From the NCBI GenBank assembly GCA_027627685.1, contig CP091241.1, positions 1,675,191 through 1,739,190 on the forward strand: DNA of 64,000 bases. The letters run 5' to 3'. A model generated the notes under the pieces. It had not been told where the DNA came from and did not search any database. It saw only the letters and a list, made by a program, of their open reading frames with translations. Positions 17,229 to 25,502 of the stretch are shown piece after piece. The DNA is from Hyphomonadaceae bacterium ML37 (GTDB lineage Bacteria; Pseudomonadota; Alphaproteobacteria; Caulobacterales; Maricaulaceae). A program made the position numbers and the translations under genes. The stretch's first letter is position 1. Every line of letters starts with the position of its first letter.

Positions 17229-18331
17229 GACGGCCGGCGGGAATTGCGCGACCAGACCCGGCGCATCAGGGCCATGGCCTCGGGGCTGTGAGACAAGGTC
17301 ATGGAATCCTCGCGCGCCTCATAGGGCCGCCAGCCATGGGTCCAGCGGAATGCGGCCCAGTTCGCCCCCGCCGCTTCGAACGCCATGATCCGGTCTTCCA
17401 GATAATCGGTGAGGTCGGGCGCATAGCGCACCGCGCCAAACTCCATCATGGCCCAGGGCCCCAGCGCGGGGTCCGGGCGCGTCAGCGCATCATACCTGGC
17501 GCTGAAGCCCAGCCGCTCGTTCGGCTCCTGATGGGTGTAAGTCCAGGGCTCGTAATCATGCAGGGCCAGGATCGGCCCCGGTCCCACGGCGGCGCGCAGA
17601 TCGGCCGCGTGGGCGGTGCGCGCCCAGCGGTCGGGGCTGAGCAGGAGCGGCGTCACCCGGTCGGCGTCCGCCGCCGTCACTGCGCCGGCGATACGCGCCG
17701 CGAACGGCTCCCACACGCCGCCATGGCCTTCGTCAATGCCGTTGGGTTCGTCCATCGCCACCACGCCCGCCAGCGCCGGATGGCCGCCAAATTCGCGCAG
17801 CGTCCACACCACCATCTGCGCCCAGGCGGATTGCGCCGCTTCGCGCGTCCACACTGAAACGTCATAGAGCTCGGCCGGAAACCAGGTCTCGTCCGGGTGA
17901 AACGCAAACGCGCTGCGTCCCGGCCCCGAACGCAGGCACAAGACCGTAAACAGCCCGCGCGCCCGGCAGCGATCCAGCCACAGCCCGATATGATCGACAA
18001 TCGCGGGATCAACCCCGTAGGGCGCGGATTCCGCAAACGGTCCCGGCCCCGACCAGCTGATCAGATTGGCGCCCGCCTGCGCCAGCTCATCCAGCGCTTC
18101 GTCGGTCACCGGCGCGCCCACCACGCCGGAGCCCAAAAACTCTCCGCCATCCAGTGACGGATACACCCGGCGCTGCACGATCACCGCGCCGCGCAAATGC
18201 GGCCCATCGGCCATGGACCACAGATCGCGCTTGTTCGAGTTCAGGCGCAGGCCCGCGGGAACCGCCTGCGCCGTGCCCGCCAGCATCACCCCCGCGCCAG
18301 CCCCCGACAGTAGCGTGCGCCGAGTGATCAT
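17225..18331 (-). CDS. Exported GH5-like glycoside hydrolase
   Basis: 368 residues. The N-terminus begins MITRRTLLSGAG and ends in a TAQA cleavage-like site, a twin-arginine signal peptide, so the protein should be exported folded. The body looks like a TIM-barrel glycosidase of clan GH-A: the acid/base motif AMDEPNG puts a Glu at 195, and the nucleophile motif MMEFG puts a Glu at 297, about 100 residues later as in GH5. The substrate is unknown. The ATG overlaps the stop of the upstream acyltransferase gene, so the two form an operon beside the holdfast-type cluster. A role in trimming or releasing the polysaccharide is an inference from context. Confidence 0.68.
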   Translation of the reverse strand: MITRRTLLSGAGAGVMLAGTAQAVPAGLRLNSNKRDLWSMADGPHLRGAVIVQRRVYPSLDGGEFLGSGVVGAPVTDEALDELAQAGANLISWSGPGPFAESAPYGVDPAIVDHIGLWLDRCRARGLFTVLCLRSGPGRSAFAFHPDETWFPAELYDVSVWTREAAQSAWAQMVVWTLREFGGHPALAGVVAMDEPNGIDEGHGGVWEPFAARIAGAVTAADADRVTPLLLSPDRWARTAHAADLRAAVGPGPILALHDYEPWTYTHQEPNERLGFSARYDALTRPDPALGPWAMMEFGAVRYAPDLTDYLEDRIMAFEAAGANWAAFRWTHGWRPYEAREDSMTLSHSPEAMALMRRVWSRNSRRPS

Positions 18332-19398
18332 GCCGCGTGAAATCCGGCGATCAGATCGATGCGCCGGAACGCCTTGCCCGGAAGGCGACCCACCACACCC
18401 AGCGGCAATTGTTCGGCGCGTTGCTCCAGCGCCCGCGCCGCGCGCTGCACGGCCAGCGGCGCGCCCTGCCCGGCGAAGCCGCTCACCAGACCGATCTGCC
18501 AGCTGGCCAGCTGGGCTTTGAAGTCATAATCGCCGGGGCCCAGATGCACCTCGGTCACGCCATCCGCCGCCATGGCTTCACATATCTCCATCAGCAGGGC
18601 GAGGCCGGGACCGAAGCTTGAAAACTCAGGGTCATAGACCGGGAACCAGTAGTGCAGCACCGATCGCGTGCGCATGCCCACATGGACTGCGGCGAGCCGC
18701 CCGCCAATCTCCAGGCTCGACACCTGAAGGCGGCAATCATGCGCCTTGATGTTATTGAGCAAGTCATTCGTCCAGCGCACAGAAAATGCATCGAATACCC
18801 CGGTGCGCTTGTATTGCGTTGACTTCCAGGCCAGCGCCGCCGCCAGCACCTCGGGCCGGTCATCATCGATGCGGAATTCAAACCCGCCCTCGGCTCCTTC
18901 CAGCTTGCGCCGCCGGGCGCGCAGATTGCGGAAGGCCTTGGCGTCAATCGCCGCGCGCGCCTCGACAAACGCGTCAAAGCCGCCGGACAGATCAATCACC
19001 CAGCTGCCGTCATGATTCAGCGCGTGGCGCCGGAACGGCGCCTGGCCCGCCAGCGCGCCATAGAAGCCATAGACGCCCACGCCGCCTGCTTTGAGCATCT
19101 CGCCCAGATCCAGGTCGATTCCGGGCGCGGCGATCAGGCCGTGATGATCGCCCAGCGGCCCGGCCAGCGGACGCGCATGACCCATCAGCCCGGCATGGAG
19201 CGGCAGGAACGCGACAACTGTCCCGCGCTGGCGCGCCGCCAGCACGCGCACATCGCGGCGCGCGGCGCCCACCGCGTCCAGAAAGCCAAGCGAGAAATAC
19301 GGGCTGGCGAGCGCCGGGTCCGCGTCGATAAAGCTCTGCCACGCCTCGCGCTCAGCGGGTGTCAGGTCGTTCGGCTTTACCGCGGTCACGTTCAGCAT
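18328..19398 (-). CDS. hfsK: GNAT/FemAB-fold acyltransferase, HfsK-like
   Basis: 356 residues from the ATG that begins MLNVTAVKPNDL; the frame is open further up but diverges from family form. It resembles the CelD/BcsL-type N-acyltransferases (GNAT fold, often annotated Acetyltransf_6). Supporting features are a conserved ASPYFSLGFLDAVGAARRDVRV-type start (residues about 31-53), an FRNLRARRRKLE segment, and a C-terminal part with LHYWFPVYDPEFSSFGPG and LGPGDYDFKAQLA. In Caulobacter, HfsK acylates holdfast polysaccharide units. Here it is divergent from hfsF and coupled to the exported glycosidase. The symbol rests on context and fold, not on a database match. Confidence 0.68.
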   Translation of the reverse strand: MLNVTAVKPNDLTPAEREAWQSFIDADPALASPYFSLGFLDAVGAARRDVRVLAARQRGTVVAFLPLHAGLMGHARPLAGPLGDHHGLIAAPGIDLDLGEMLKAGGVGVYGFYGALAGQAPFRRHALNHDGSWVIDLSGGFDAFVEARAAIDAKAFRNLRARRRKLEGAEGGFEFRIDDDRPEVLAAALAWKSTQYKRTGVFDAFSVRWTNDLLNNIKAHDCRLQVSSLEIGGRLAAVHVGMRTRSVLHYWFPVYDPEFSSFGPGLALLMEICEAMAADGVTEVHLGPGDYDFKAQLASWQIGLVSGFAGQGAPLAVQRAARALEQRAEQLPLGVVGRLPGKAFRRIDLIAGFHAA

Positions 19399-19466
19399 GG
19401 CGTCGCATCCAATCGGAGCCCGACCTGTTCTGATCCGGGTCTGGTTAAGGGCGTCTTCAGCCCGAT

Positions 19467-19517
19467 CATGCATGCTTCATTCCAATCGGTTTTGACGGCA
19501 GGTCGCTTGCATGCATG
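19467..19517. promoter_or_regulatory. Paired palindromic sites between hfsK and hfsF
   Basis: The 145-base divergent gap has CATGCATGC at 19467-19475 and GCATGCATG at 19509-19517, a nine-base inverted repeat. Each copy contains the palindrome ATGCATGC or GCATGCAT, and their centres lie about 41 bases apart, near four helical turns. A TTGACG hexamer (19492-19497) lies between them. The arrangement suits an operator bound by a dimer at two sites, but no regulator is identified. Confidence 0.4.
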
Positions 19518-19543
19518 GCGGTCACATCACTCCTGGACGTATC

Positions 19544-20995
19544 ATGCTGAACCGCCACCTCCTCGCCTACCTCCCGGTCTACGCCGCCCAGGCCGTCGTG
19601 GGCTTTGGCGCCGTGATCGTGTTCACGCGCCTGCTGAGCCCCGAGGAATATGGCCGCTACATGCTGCTGCTGGCGGGCGCGGCGCTGATCGGCACGGCCG
19701 TGTTCACGTGGCTCGATGCCGCCGTGGCGCGCCACCACGCCCGCTGCGATGCGCGCGGGCGGCTTCCGGGCCACACCTTCACGGCCTGGCGCATCTACGG
19801 AACCCTGGCCCTGATCGCGGCTGTCATCGCTGGCGCGGCGATCGCTTTCATCCCCATTGACGGCGCCTTGCGCACCGCCTGCGCCTTTGCGCTGGCCCAT
19901 ACCATCATCCGCTCCGGCGTCACGCTGGCGCTGGAAACCCGCCGCGCCGCGCGTCAGGCGGGCCGCTATAGCGCCATGGAAAGCTTTACGCTCACCGCCG
20001 GATTCGCGCTGGGCGTGGCGTTCGCCCATGCAGGGCTCGGCGCTGCAGGTCCATTCGCGGGCATGGCGCTGGCGGGGCTCGTCATTTTGCTGATCGATGC
20101 GCCGGTCCTGCTGTCGCGCGCCAAACGTGACCGCGCCGACGGCCCGCGCGCGATGGCCTATTTCGCCTATGGCGGGCCGGTGGCGTTCTCGCTGATTTTC
20201 GAGCATTTGCTGTCGGTGGGCGACCGCTTCCTGATCGCGGGCTTTATGGGCGAGGCGTCGGTGGGCGCCTACGCCGCCGGTTACGCCGTGGCGGACCGCT
20301 CCCTGTCGATCATCTTTCTGTGGCTCGGGACCACCACCGGACCCTTGCTGGTCGCCGCGCTGGAGCATCAGGGCCGCGCCGCCGCCCAGGCCGTGGCCCG
20401 GCGTACGGGCGCGCTCATGGGCCTTTTGGGCTTTCCCGCCGCTGTCGGGCTGGCGCTGGTGGCCGAGCCTGTCGCGCGCTGGCTGATCGGGGCGGAGATC
20501 GCGGGCGAGGCCGCGCGCATCATCCCCTTCATCGCCCTGTCCGGCCTGATGAATGGCATCATGACCTTCTATTTCCACGAGGCCTACGTGCTGGGCCGTA
20601 AACCCCGCGCCATGGCCGTGGTGATGACCGGCGCAGCGGCGCTCAATCTGGGGCTCAACATCATCCTGATCCCGCTTCTGGGGCTGACCGGCGCGGCGCT
20701 GGCCACGGTCATCGCCTATGGCGCGGCGCTGGCTGTGTGCATCGTGCATGGCCGCACCGTCTTCGCCCTGCCCATCCCCGTCTCTGACTGGGTGCGCTCG
20801 GGCGGCGCGGCGCTGGTGATGGGCGCGGTGATTCTCGCCCTGCCGTCTCTGGAGAGCGCACCAGCCGAGCTGGCGCTGAAGATCGGCGCCGGGGCTGGCG
20901 TCTATGGACTGCTCGCCCTGGCGCTCGACGCAGCGGGCTGCCGGACCCTCATCGCTGCGCCTGTCCTGGCGCGCCTGACCGGGGTGCGCGCATGA
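19544..20995 (+). CDS. hfsF: Polysaccharide flippase (Wzx/HfsF-type)
   Basis: 483 residues from the ATG beginning MLNRHLLAYLPVY; a longer reading is possible but adds a hydrophilic leader. About 12-14 hydrophobic segments run through the protein, as in MOP-superfamily flippases. Family-like features include FTRLLSPEEYGRYMLLLAGA near the start (positions about 23-42) and GDRFLIAGFMGEASVGAYAAGYAVADR in the middle, a typical Wzx segment. It would move lipid-linked repeat units across the inner membrane. The following three genes overlap end to end by four bases, forming a coupled operon in the order hfsF-hfsG-hfsH known from Caulobacter holdfast synthesis. Confidence 0.82.
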   Translation: MLNRHLLAYLPVYAAQAVVGFGAVIVFTRLLSPEEYGRYMLLLAGAALIGTAVFTWLDAAVARHHARCDARGRLPGHTFTAWRIYGTLALIAAVIAGAAIAFIPIDGALRTACAFALAHTIIRSGVTLALETRRAARQAGRYSAMESFTLTAGFALGVAFAHAGLGAAGPFAGMALAGLVILLIDAPVLLSRAKRDRADGPRAMAYFAYGGPVAFSLIFEHLLSVGDRFLIAGFMGEASVGAYAAGYAVADRSLSIIFLWLGTTTGPLLVAALEHQGRAAAQAVARRTGALMGLLGFPAAVGLALVAEPVARWLIGAEIAGEAARIIPFIALSGLMNGIMTFYFHEAYVLGRKPRAMAVVMTGAAALNLGLNIILIPLLGLTGAALATVIAYGAALAVCIVHGRTVFALPIPVSDWVRSGGAALVMGAVILALPSLESAPAELALKIGAGAGVYGLLALALDAAGCRTLIAAPVLARLTGVRA

Positions 20996-21918
20996 GCGGC
21001 GCCATGAGGGAAACCGTCAATGAGGCCGCACGGCGCACGACAACCCCGATCCTGTCCGTGCTGGTCCCAACCTATCGTGACGATCCGCGCCCGCTGCTGG
21101 CGGCGCTGGCCGGCGACGCCTCTGATGAAGTGGAAGTGATCATCTATGAAGACGGCGCGCCCGATGCGGACCTGTCCGAAGCCCTGCGCGCCGCCGTGCT
21201 CTATACGCCGATCCCGGCGCGCCTGATCACGGCGCAGATCAATCTGGGACGCTCTGCCGCGCGCAATCGCCTGGGCGGCATGGCGCGCGGAGACTGGCTG
21301 CTGTTTCTCGACGCCGACATGCGCCCGGCTTCGCGCTTCCTGCCGCGCTGGATCGACATTCTCACCCAGACCGGCGCAGACGCCGTGTTCGGCGGCTATG
21401 AGCCATGTGCGCCCGCCAGCCCCGCCGAAGCCGTGCATGCGGCGCTGGCCCATGCCTCGGACGTGCGCAGCGCGGTGGAGCGCAATGAAATCGGCGCCGT
21501 GGCGGTGTGCTCGTCGAACCTCGCCGTGCGCCGCAGGTTTTTCGCGCAAGTCCCTTTCGACGAAACCTATTCAGGCTGGGGCTGGGAGGATGTGGACTGG
21601 GCGCTGCGCGCCGCTGAAGCCGGGCGCGTCGCCCATGCCGACAACCCGGCCGGGCATGGCGGACTGGAGCCGGTAGAGCGCCTGCTAGCCAAATTCGGCG
21701 CTGCGGGACCGAACTTTGCGCGCCTGCTGGCGAGGCATCCGGACTACGCGAGCCGCCCCGGTGCGCGTCTGGCTCTGACGCTCAAGCGCTGGCGTCTGGC
21801 CGCGCCTGCGCGTGCCGTTGGCGCGATGATTGCACGGTTTGGAATCCTGCCCGTGCGGGCGCGCGCGCTCGGGCTCAAACTGTTTCGCGCCGCAGCCGCC
21901 GCCGGGGATCTGCCATGA
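20992..21918 (+). CDS. hfsG: Family 2 glycosyltransferase (HfsG-type)
   Basis: 308 residues. The GT-A fold of GT2 enzymes is indicated by SVLVPTYRDD at the start, NLGRSAARNRL, and the DXD-like FLDADMRP that binds metal and nucleotide sugar. The late GWGWEDVDWALRA segment is the ED acceptor motif of this family. It is cytosolic or membrane-associated and adds a sugar to the lipid-linked unit; HfsG of Caulobacter is thought to add GlcNAc-type residues. ATGA overlaps occur at both ends, with the flippase and the deacetylase. A second ATG four codons in could also serve. Confidence 0.8.
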   Translation: MSGAMRETVNEAARRTTTPILSVLVPTYRDDPRPLLAALAGDASDEVEVIIYEDGAPDADLSEALRAAVLYTPIPARLITAQINLGRSAARNRLGGMARGDWLLFLDADMRPASRFLPRWIDILTQTGADAVFGGYEPCAPASPAEAVHAALAHASDVRSAVERNEIGAVAVCSSNLAVRRRFFAQVPFDETYSGWGWEDVDWALRAAEAGRVAHADNPAGHGGLEPVERLLAKFGAAGPNFARLLARHPDYASRPGARLALTLKRWRLAAPARAVGAMIARFGILPVRARALGLKLFRAAAAAGDLP

Positions 21919-22688
21919 CCATGACCGCCATCGCGCCATACACGCCTGCTGGCGGTCTTGAGGGCAAGCTGCGCCGCCTGTCCGCCCGGCTTCTGGGCGT
22001 GTCGCCCCTCACCGTCTCGCTGGACAAGCCGCTGATCAGTTTCAGCTTTGATGACTTTCCGCGTTCGGCGGGTGAAGCCGGCGCCGATATCCTCGAAGCC
22101 TCGGGCTGGCGCGCCACCTATTACGCGGCTGGCGGGTTCGCGGGCGGGGTGACCCATCTGGGCGAGATGTATGATTTTGACCAGCTCTCCGATCTGGCGG
22201 CGCGCGGGCATGAGATCGCCTGCCACACCTATGCCCATCCCGATCTCTCGCGCCTGAGCGCCACCGGCGCGCTGGCCGAATGCGCGCGCAATCGCGATAC
22301 CCATGCGCGCCTCAAGAACACGAGACCGTTTGAAACTTTCGCCTTTCCCTATGGCGAAGCGACGCCAGCGGCCAAGCGCGGTCTGCTGGGCGTGTACCGC
22401 GCCCTGCGCGGCGTGCGGCCTGGCGTCAATCGCGGGCGGGTGGATCGCGGTTTGTTGAAAGCCGTGCCACTGGATGGCGGCGAGTTTGGCCTCGCCCGCG
22501 CCCTGCGCGCCATCGCCGATGTGCGCGCGCAGCCGGGCTGGCTGATCTTCTACGGCCATGATGTGCGCAACAGCCCCAGCGAATGGGGCTGCTCGCCGCG
22601 CTTCCTCGAAACGGTGTGCCAGGCCTGCGAGGGACTGGACGTGCGCCCGGTGGCGCGCGCGCTCGATCATGTCGAGACGAAGGCATGA
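21915..22688 (+). CDS. hfsH: Polysaccharide deacetylase (HfsH-type)
   Basis: 257 residues, carbohydrate esterase family 4 (NodB fold). Catalytic and metal residues are seen in ISFSFDDFP (D46, D47) and CHTYAHPD (H104, H108), with FAFPYGEA as motif 3 and FYGHDV near the end. No signal peptide is present, so it acts in the cytoplasm, as reported for Caulobacter HfsH, which deacetylates GlcNAc units and makes the holdfast adhesive. It lies in the expected place after hfsG and is coupled to its neighbours by ATGA overlaps. Confidence 0.82.
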   Translation: MTMTAIAPYTPAGGLEGKLRRLSARLLGVSPLTVSLDKPLISFSFDDFPRSAGEAGADILEASGWRATYYAAGGFAGGVTHLGEMYDFDQLSDLAARGHEIACHTYAHPDLSRLSATGALAECARNRDTHARLKNTRPFETFAFPYGEATPAAKRGLLGVYRALRGVRPGVNRGRVDRGLLKAVPLDGGEFGLARALRAIADVRAQPGWLIFYGHDVRNSPSEWGCSPRFLETVCQACEGLDVRPVARALDHVETKA

Positions 22689-23599
22689 CGCAGCTTGCCG
22701 TCCTCATCCCGACATTTCGCCGCCCGGACAGTCTGGAGCGCGCCCTGCGCAGCGTCTTCACTCAGACGCGCACGCCTGACGAGATCATTGTGTCTGACAA
22801 CGACCCGGCCGGATCGGCGCGGGACCGCGTCGCGGCCCTGCAGGCGGACGCGCCCTGCCCGCTCATTTATGTGCATGCGCCTCAGCCTGGCGTCTCCAAC
22901 GCCCGCAATGCCGGGTTCGCCGCCACCAGCGCGCCGCGCATAGCCCAGCTCGATGATGATGAAAGCGCGCCGCCGCACTGGCTGAGCGCCCTTGAAGCGG
23001 CGCATGCCGCCACGGATGCCGGCGTGACCTTCGGCCCGGTACATGCTTTGGCCTCCAACGCCGGACCGGTGCTCTGCGCCTGGCTGACTCGGCTTTATTC
23101 GCGCGCACCGGGTCACGCCGCCGGGCTCATCGCAAAGCCCTATGGCTGCGGCAACAGCCTGATCGACCGGGACCGCTGCACCCTGCCCGCCCCGGTGTTC
23201 GACGCCGCCGCCAACGAGATGGGCGGCGAGGACGATATCCTGTTCACGGCGCTGGCCAGCAAGGGCGTGCGCTTTGCCTGGGCGCCGCAGGCCGAGGTGA
23301 TCGAGCATGTTGAGGCGTCGCGCGCCACATTCGGCCACGCCGCCCGGCGCAGCTTCGCCTATGGTCAGGGTCCCAGCCAGACGGCCCTGAAATCAAGGCG
23401 CCTTGACGCTCTGGCGGCCTGGATCGCCGTGGGCGCAGCGCAGGCGGTGACCTTCACCCTCGCCCTGCCCGTGGCGCTGATCGTAGGACCCGCGCCGGCG
23501 GCCGCCTGCCTCGACCGGCTGGTGCAGGGCGCGGGCAAGATGGTGTTCTTCGACTTTGCCGCGCCGCGCTTTTACGGCGCAGCCGCCCGTCAGCCCTGA
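22685..23599 (+). CDS. Family 2 glycosyltransferase with C-terminal membrane segment
   Basis: 304 residues from the ATG that overlaps the deacetylase stop. The N-terminus VLIPTFRRPDSLERALRSV is a GT2 start, with IIVSDNDP, PGVSNARNAGF and the DXD-like AQLDDDES. A GGEDDILFTAL segment serves as the ED motif. A hydrophobic stretch near the C-terminus (AVTFTLALPVALIVG) should anchor it to the inner membrane. This extra transferase is inserted between hfsH and hfsC relative to the Caulobacter cluster, where a comparable enzyme (HfsL) is encoded elsewhere. Its last ten bases overlap the convergent hfsC. Confidence 0.78.
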   Translation: MTQLAVLIPTFRRPDSLERALRSVFTQTRTPDEIIVSDNDPAGSARDRVAALQADAPCPLIYVHAPQPGVSNARNAGFAATSAPRIAQLDDDESAPPHWLSALEAAHAATDAGVTFGPVHALASNAGPVLCAWLTRLYSRAPGHAAGLIAKPYGCGNSLIDRDRCTLPAPVFDAAANEMGGEDDILFTALASKGVRFAWAPQAEVIEHVEASRATFGHAARRSFAYGQGPSQTALKSRRLDALAAWIAVGAAQAVTFTLALPVALIVGPAPAAACLDRLVQGAGKMVFFDFAAPRFYGAAARQP

Positions 23600-24849
23600 T
23601 CGCGGCCCGCCGCCAGCTTGGCGAGCGTCATGGACAAGAGCAGCCAGACAAATCCGTTCTGCTGCAACAGATTGCTCTCTGACAGGCTGATCACCCCCCA
23701 GGCCGCCAGAAATGGCAGCGCCCAATAGGCCTCGACGCCACGCAGCAGCCGCCCGGCGCTGCGCCCCAAGCCCGCCAGATACACCCAGGTCGCCAGCAGC
23801 GTGCCGGGGATACCCAGCGCCAGCGCCGTCTCCAGCCAGGCATTGTGGGCGGTGGGCACCGGCCAGGCCGTGGTCTGGCGCACCCAGTGCACCGGACCGT
23901 CATCCACCTCCCAGAACGCGCCATAGCCGAACCCGGTCCAGGGACGCTGGGCGATGGCGTCGCCCAGCGCGATCCAGATATCGGTGCGTCCGGTCAGGGT
24001 GGCGTCACGTCCCAGCAGCTCCAGCACCACGCCAGGACCGATGACGGCCACAAAACCAGCGGCGATGACCCCACAGACCAGTCCCATGACCCCCAGCGAG
24101 GCAAAACCGAACCCGCGCCGGACCAGCGCAATGGCCAGCGGTCCCCCCACTGCTATCCCTGTGGCGATAAAGGCGGTGCGCGAGGTCGCCAGCACCACCA
24201 GCGCCAGCGCCAGCGGGATCAGCGCCAGCCAGATCCAGCGCTCGCCTTGGGTTTTGGCGCAGAAAGCCGCCGCGAGAAACGCCAGCGCGCCCCAAGCCAT
24301 CATGGCGCCCAGCGTGTTCTTCTCCCACCACAATCCCCGCCAGGCGCCCGGATGCACCTCCTGCATCACGCCAAACCCCGGAACCAGCGCCCCGGCCAGC
24401 AGACTGCCGACCGCGAGGATCGAAAACGTCAGCGCAATCAAACGGATAAGGTCACGCCAGTCATAGCGCGCCGCCAGCCACAACCCGAAGGCCAGCGTCA
24501 TCACCACGCCCAGCCCGCGGCGGACAGACACCTCCGGATCAATCGACCACAGCGCCGACGCCATGGTCAAAACACTGAGTAGAATCAATGGCCAGGACCG
24601 CATCGCCACCCGCCACACCGCCCCCGGCGACAGGGCGATAAGGATGAGCGTCAGCGCATAGACCGGCGGCCAGACCAGCCGCAATGCCTCCGCATCATCC
24701 GGCCGCGCCGGGTCCGCCAGCAAGGGCGCCAGAAGCGCATTTGAGTAGAGCAGCAAAGCACTTAGCGCCAGGCCAGCCTCGATAACCGGCCAGAGGGTCA
24801 GGCGCGGCGCAGCCTCGCGCCACCGCGCGGCCTGCGCCAGCGCGCTCAT
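23590..24849 (-). CDS. hfsC: O-antigen ligase/Wzy-type polymerase (HfsC-like)
   Basis: 419 residues, about 10-12 membrane segments. The large periplasmic loop carries the Wzy_C/WaaL-type features: LWWEKNTLG, LTGRTDIW, RPWTGFGYGAFW and PTAHNAWLE, the last with the conserved His of this family. It would polymerise repeat units at the periplasmic face, as HfsC (or HfsI) does in holdfast assembly. It is minus-strand, coupled to hfsB by an ATGA overlap, and convergent with the hfsF-GH operon. Confidence 0.78.
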   Translation of the reverse strand: MSALAQAARWREAAPRLTLWPVIEAGLALSALLLYSNALLAPLLADPARPDDAEALRLVWPPVYALTLILIALSPGAVWRVAMRSWPLILLSVLTMASALWSIDPEVSVRRGLGVVMTLAFGLWLAARYDWRDLIRLIALTFSILAVGSLLAGALVPGFGVMQEVHPGAWRGLWWEKNTLGAMMAWGALAFLAAAFCAKTQGERWIWLALIPLALALVVLATSRTAFIATGIAVGGPLAIALVRRGFGFASLGVMGLVCGVIAAGFVAVIGPGVVLELLGRDATLTGRTDIWIALGDAIAQRPWTGFGYGAFWEVDDGPVHWVRQTTAWPVPTAHNAWLETALALGIPGTLLATWVYLAGLGRSAGRLLRGVEAYWALPFLAAWGVISLSESNLLQQNGFVWLLLSMTLAKLAAGRDQG

Positions 24850-25460
24850 GAAACAGCCTTTAGATCCACCCGGTTGACCACCACGCCCAGCACCCGCCCG
24901 CCCGACGCCTCGACGCGGCTGGCGAGGGCCTCGGCCTGGGACCGCCTTGTGCTGCTGGCGTCTCCGACCAGCACCACCCCTTCCAGATCACGCGCCATGG
25001 CGGTGACGGCGGGACTGCCCGACGGCGCATCGAGTATCGCCAGACGGCACGCCCGGCGGGCCTTGTCCCAGTAGTCCGGCGAAGACCGAAAGACGACACG
25101 GCGCACCGAGCCCGGTTCTCGTTCAAAGCGGGAAATGAAGATCCGCTCGCCATCGGGACGGCGCAGCGCCAGCCGCCCGGCGCCGTCCGGATCACAGCGC
25201 CAGAAGCGCGATCCCTGCAAGCTGCCTTCATACCCGTCGGCGCTGAACGCGGCGCCAGCTGATTGGGGATTGCGTGCGAAATCAAGATCGTAGAGCCAGA
25301 CCTGCCCATCGGCGAGACGGGCGCAACGATGAGCCAGCGCGCGGGCGATGAAGGACGCGCCGGCGCCGGGCGCGACGGGAACCACCATCACCGCCGCCCC
25401 GCGCGCACCGCGCGAGACAAGGGTTCGGGCCAGCCCGTCCAGTTCCAGTTCCAGTGTCAT
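24846..25460 (-). CDS. hfsB: HfsB-like CpsD/BY-kinase-fold protein, degenerate P-loop
   Basis: 204 residues. The fold resembles the cytoplasmic ATPase of Wzc/CpsD co-polymerase kinases: a P-loop region at 28-36, a Walker A' LYDLDFARNP with D58 and D60, and an AILDAPSGSP Walker B-like strand. But the P-loop reads PVAPGAGAS, so the lysine of GxGKS/T is alanine 35, and there is no C-terminal tyrosine cluster. It therefore looks like a pseudokinase, possibly structural. Its place between hfsA and hfsC matches HfsB in Caulobacter, whose role is not settled to my knowledge. Confidence 0.65.
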   Translation of the reverse strand: MTLELELDGLARTLVSRGARGAAVMVVPVAPGAGASFIARALAHRCARLADGQVWLYDLDFARNPQSAGAAFSADGYEGSLQGSRFWRCDPDGAGRLALRRPDGERIFISRFEREPGSVRRVVFRSSPDYWDKARRACRLAILDAPSGSPAVTAMARDLEGVVLVGDASSTRRSQAEALASRVEASGGRVLGVVVNRVDLKAVS

Positions 25461-25502
25461 GCGCGCGCCTCAAGAAGAGTGTTAACCGTAGGGGCGAACT
25501 GG

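Noticed and set aside
19466-20749. A 427-codon frame on the minus strand opposite hfsF
   Set aside because: It is rich in His, Gln, Arg and Gly without any domain, typical of an antisense shadow; hfsF has clear flippase features.
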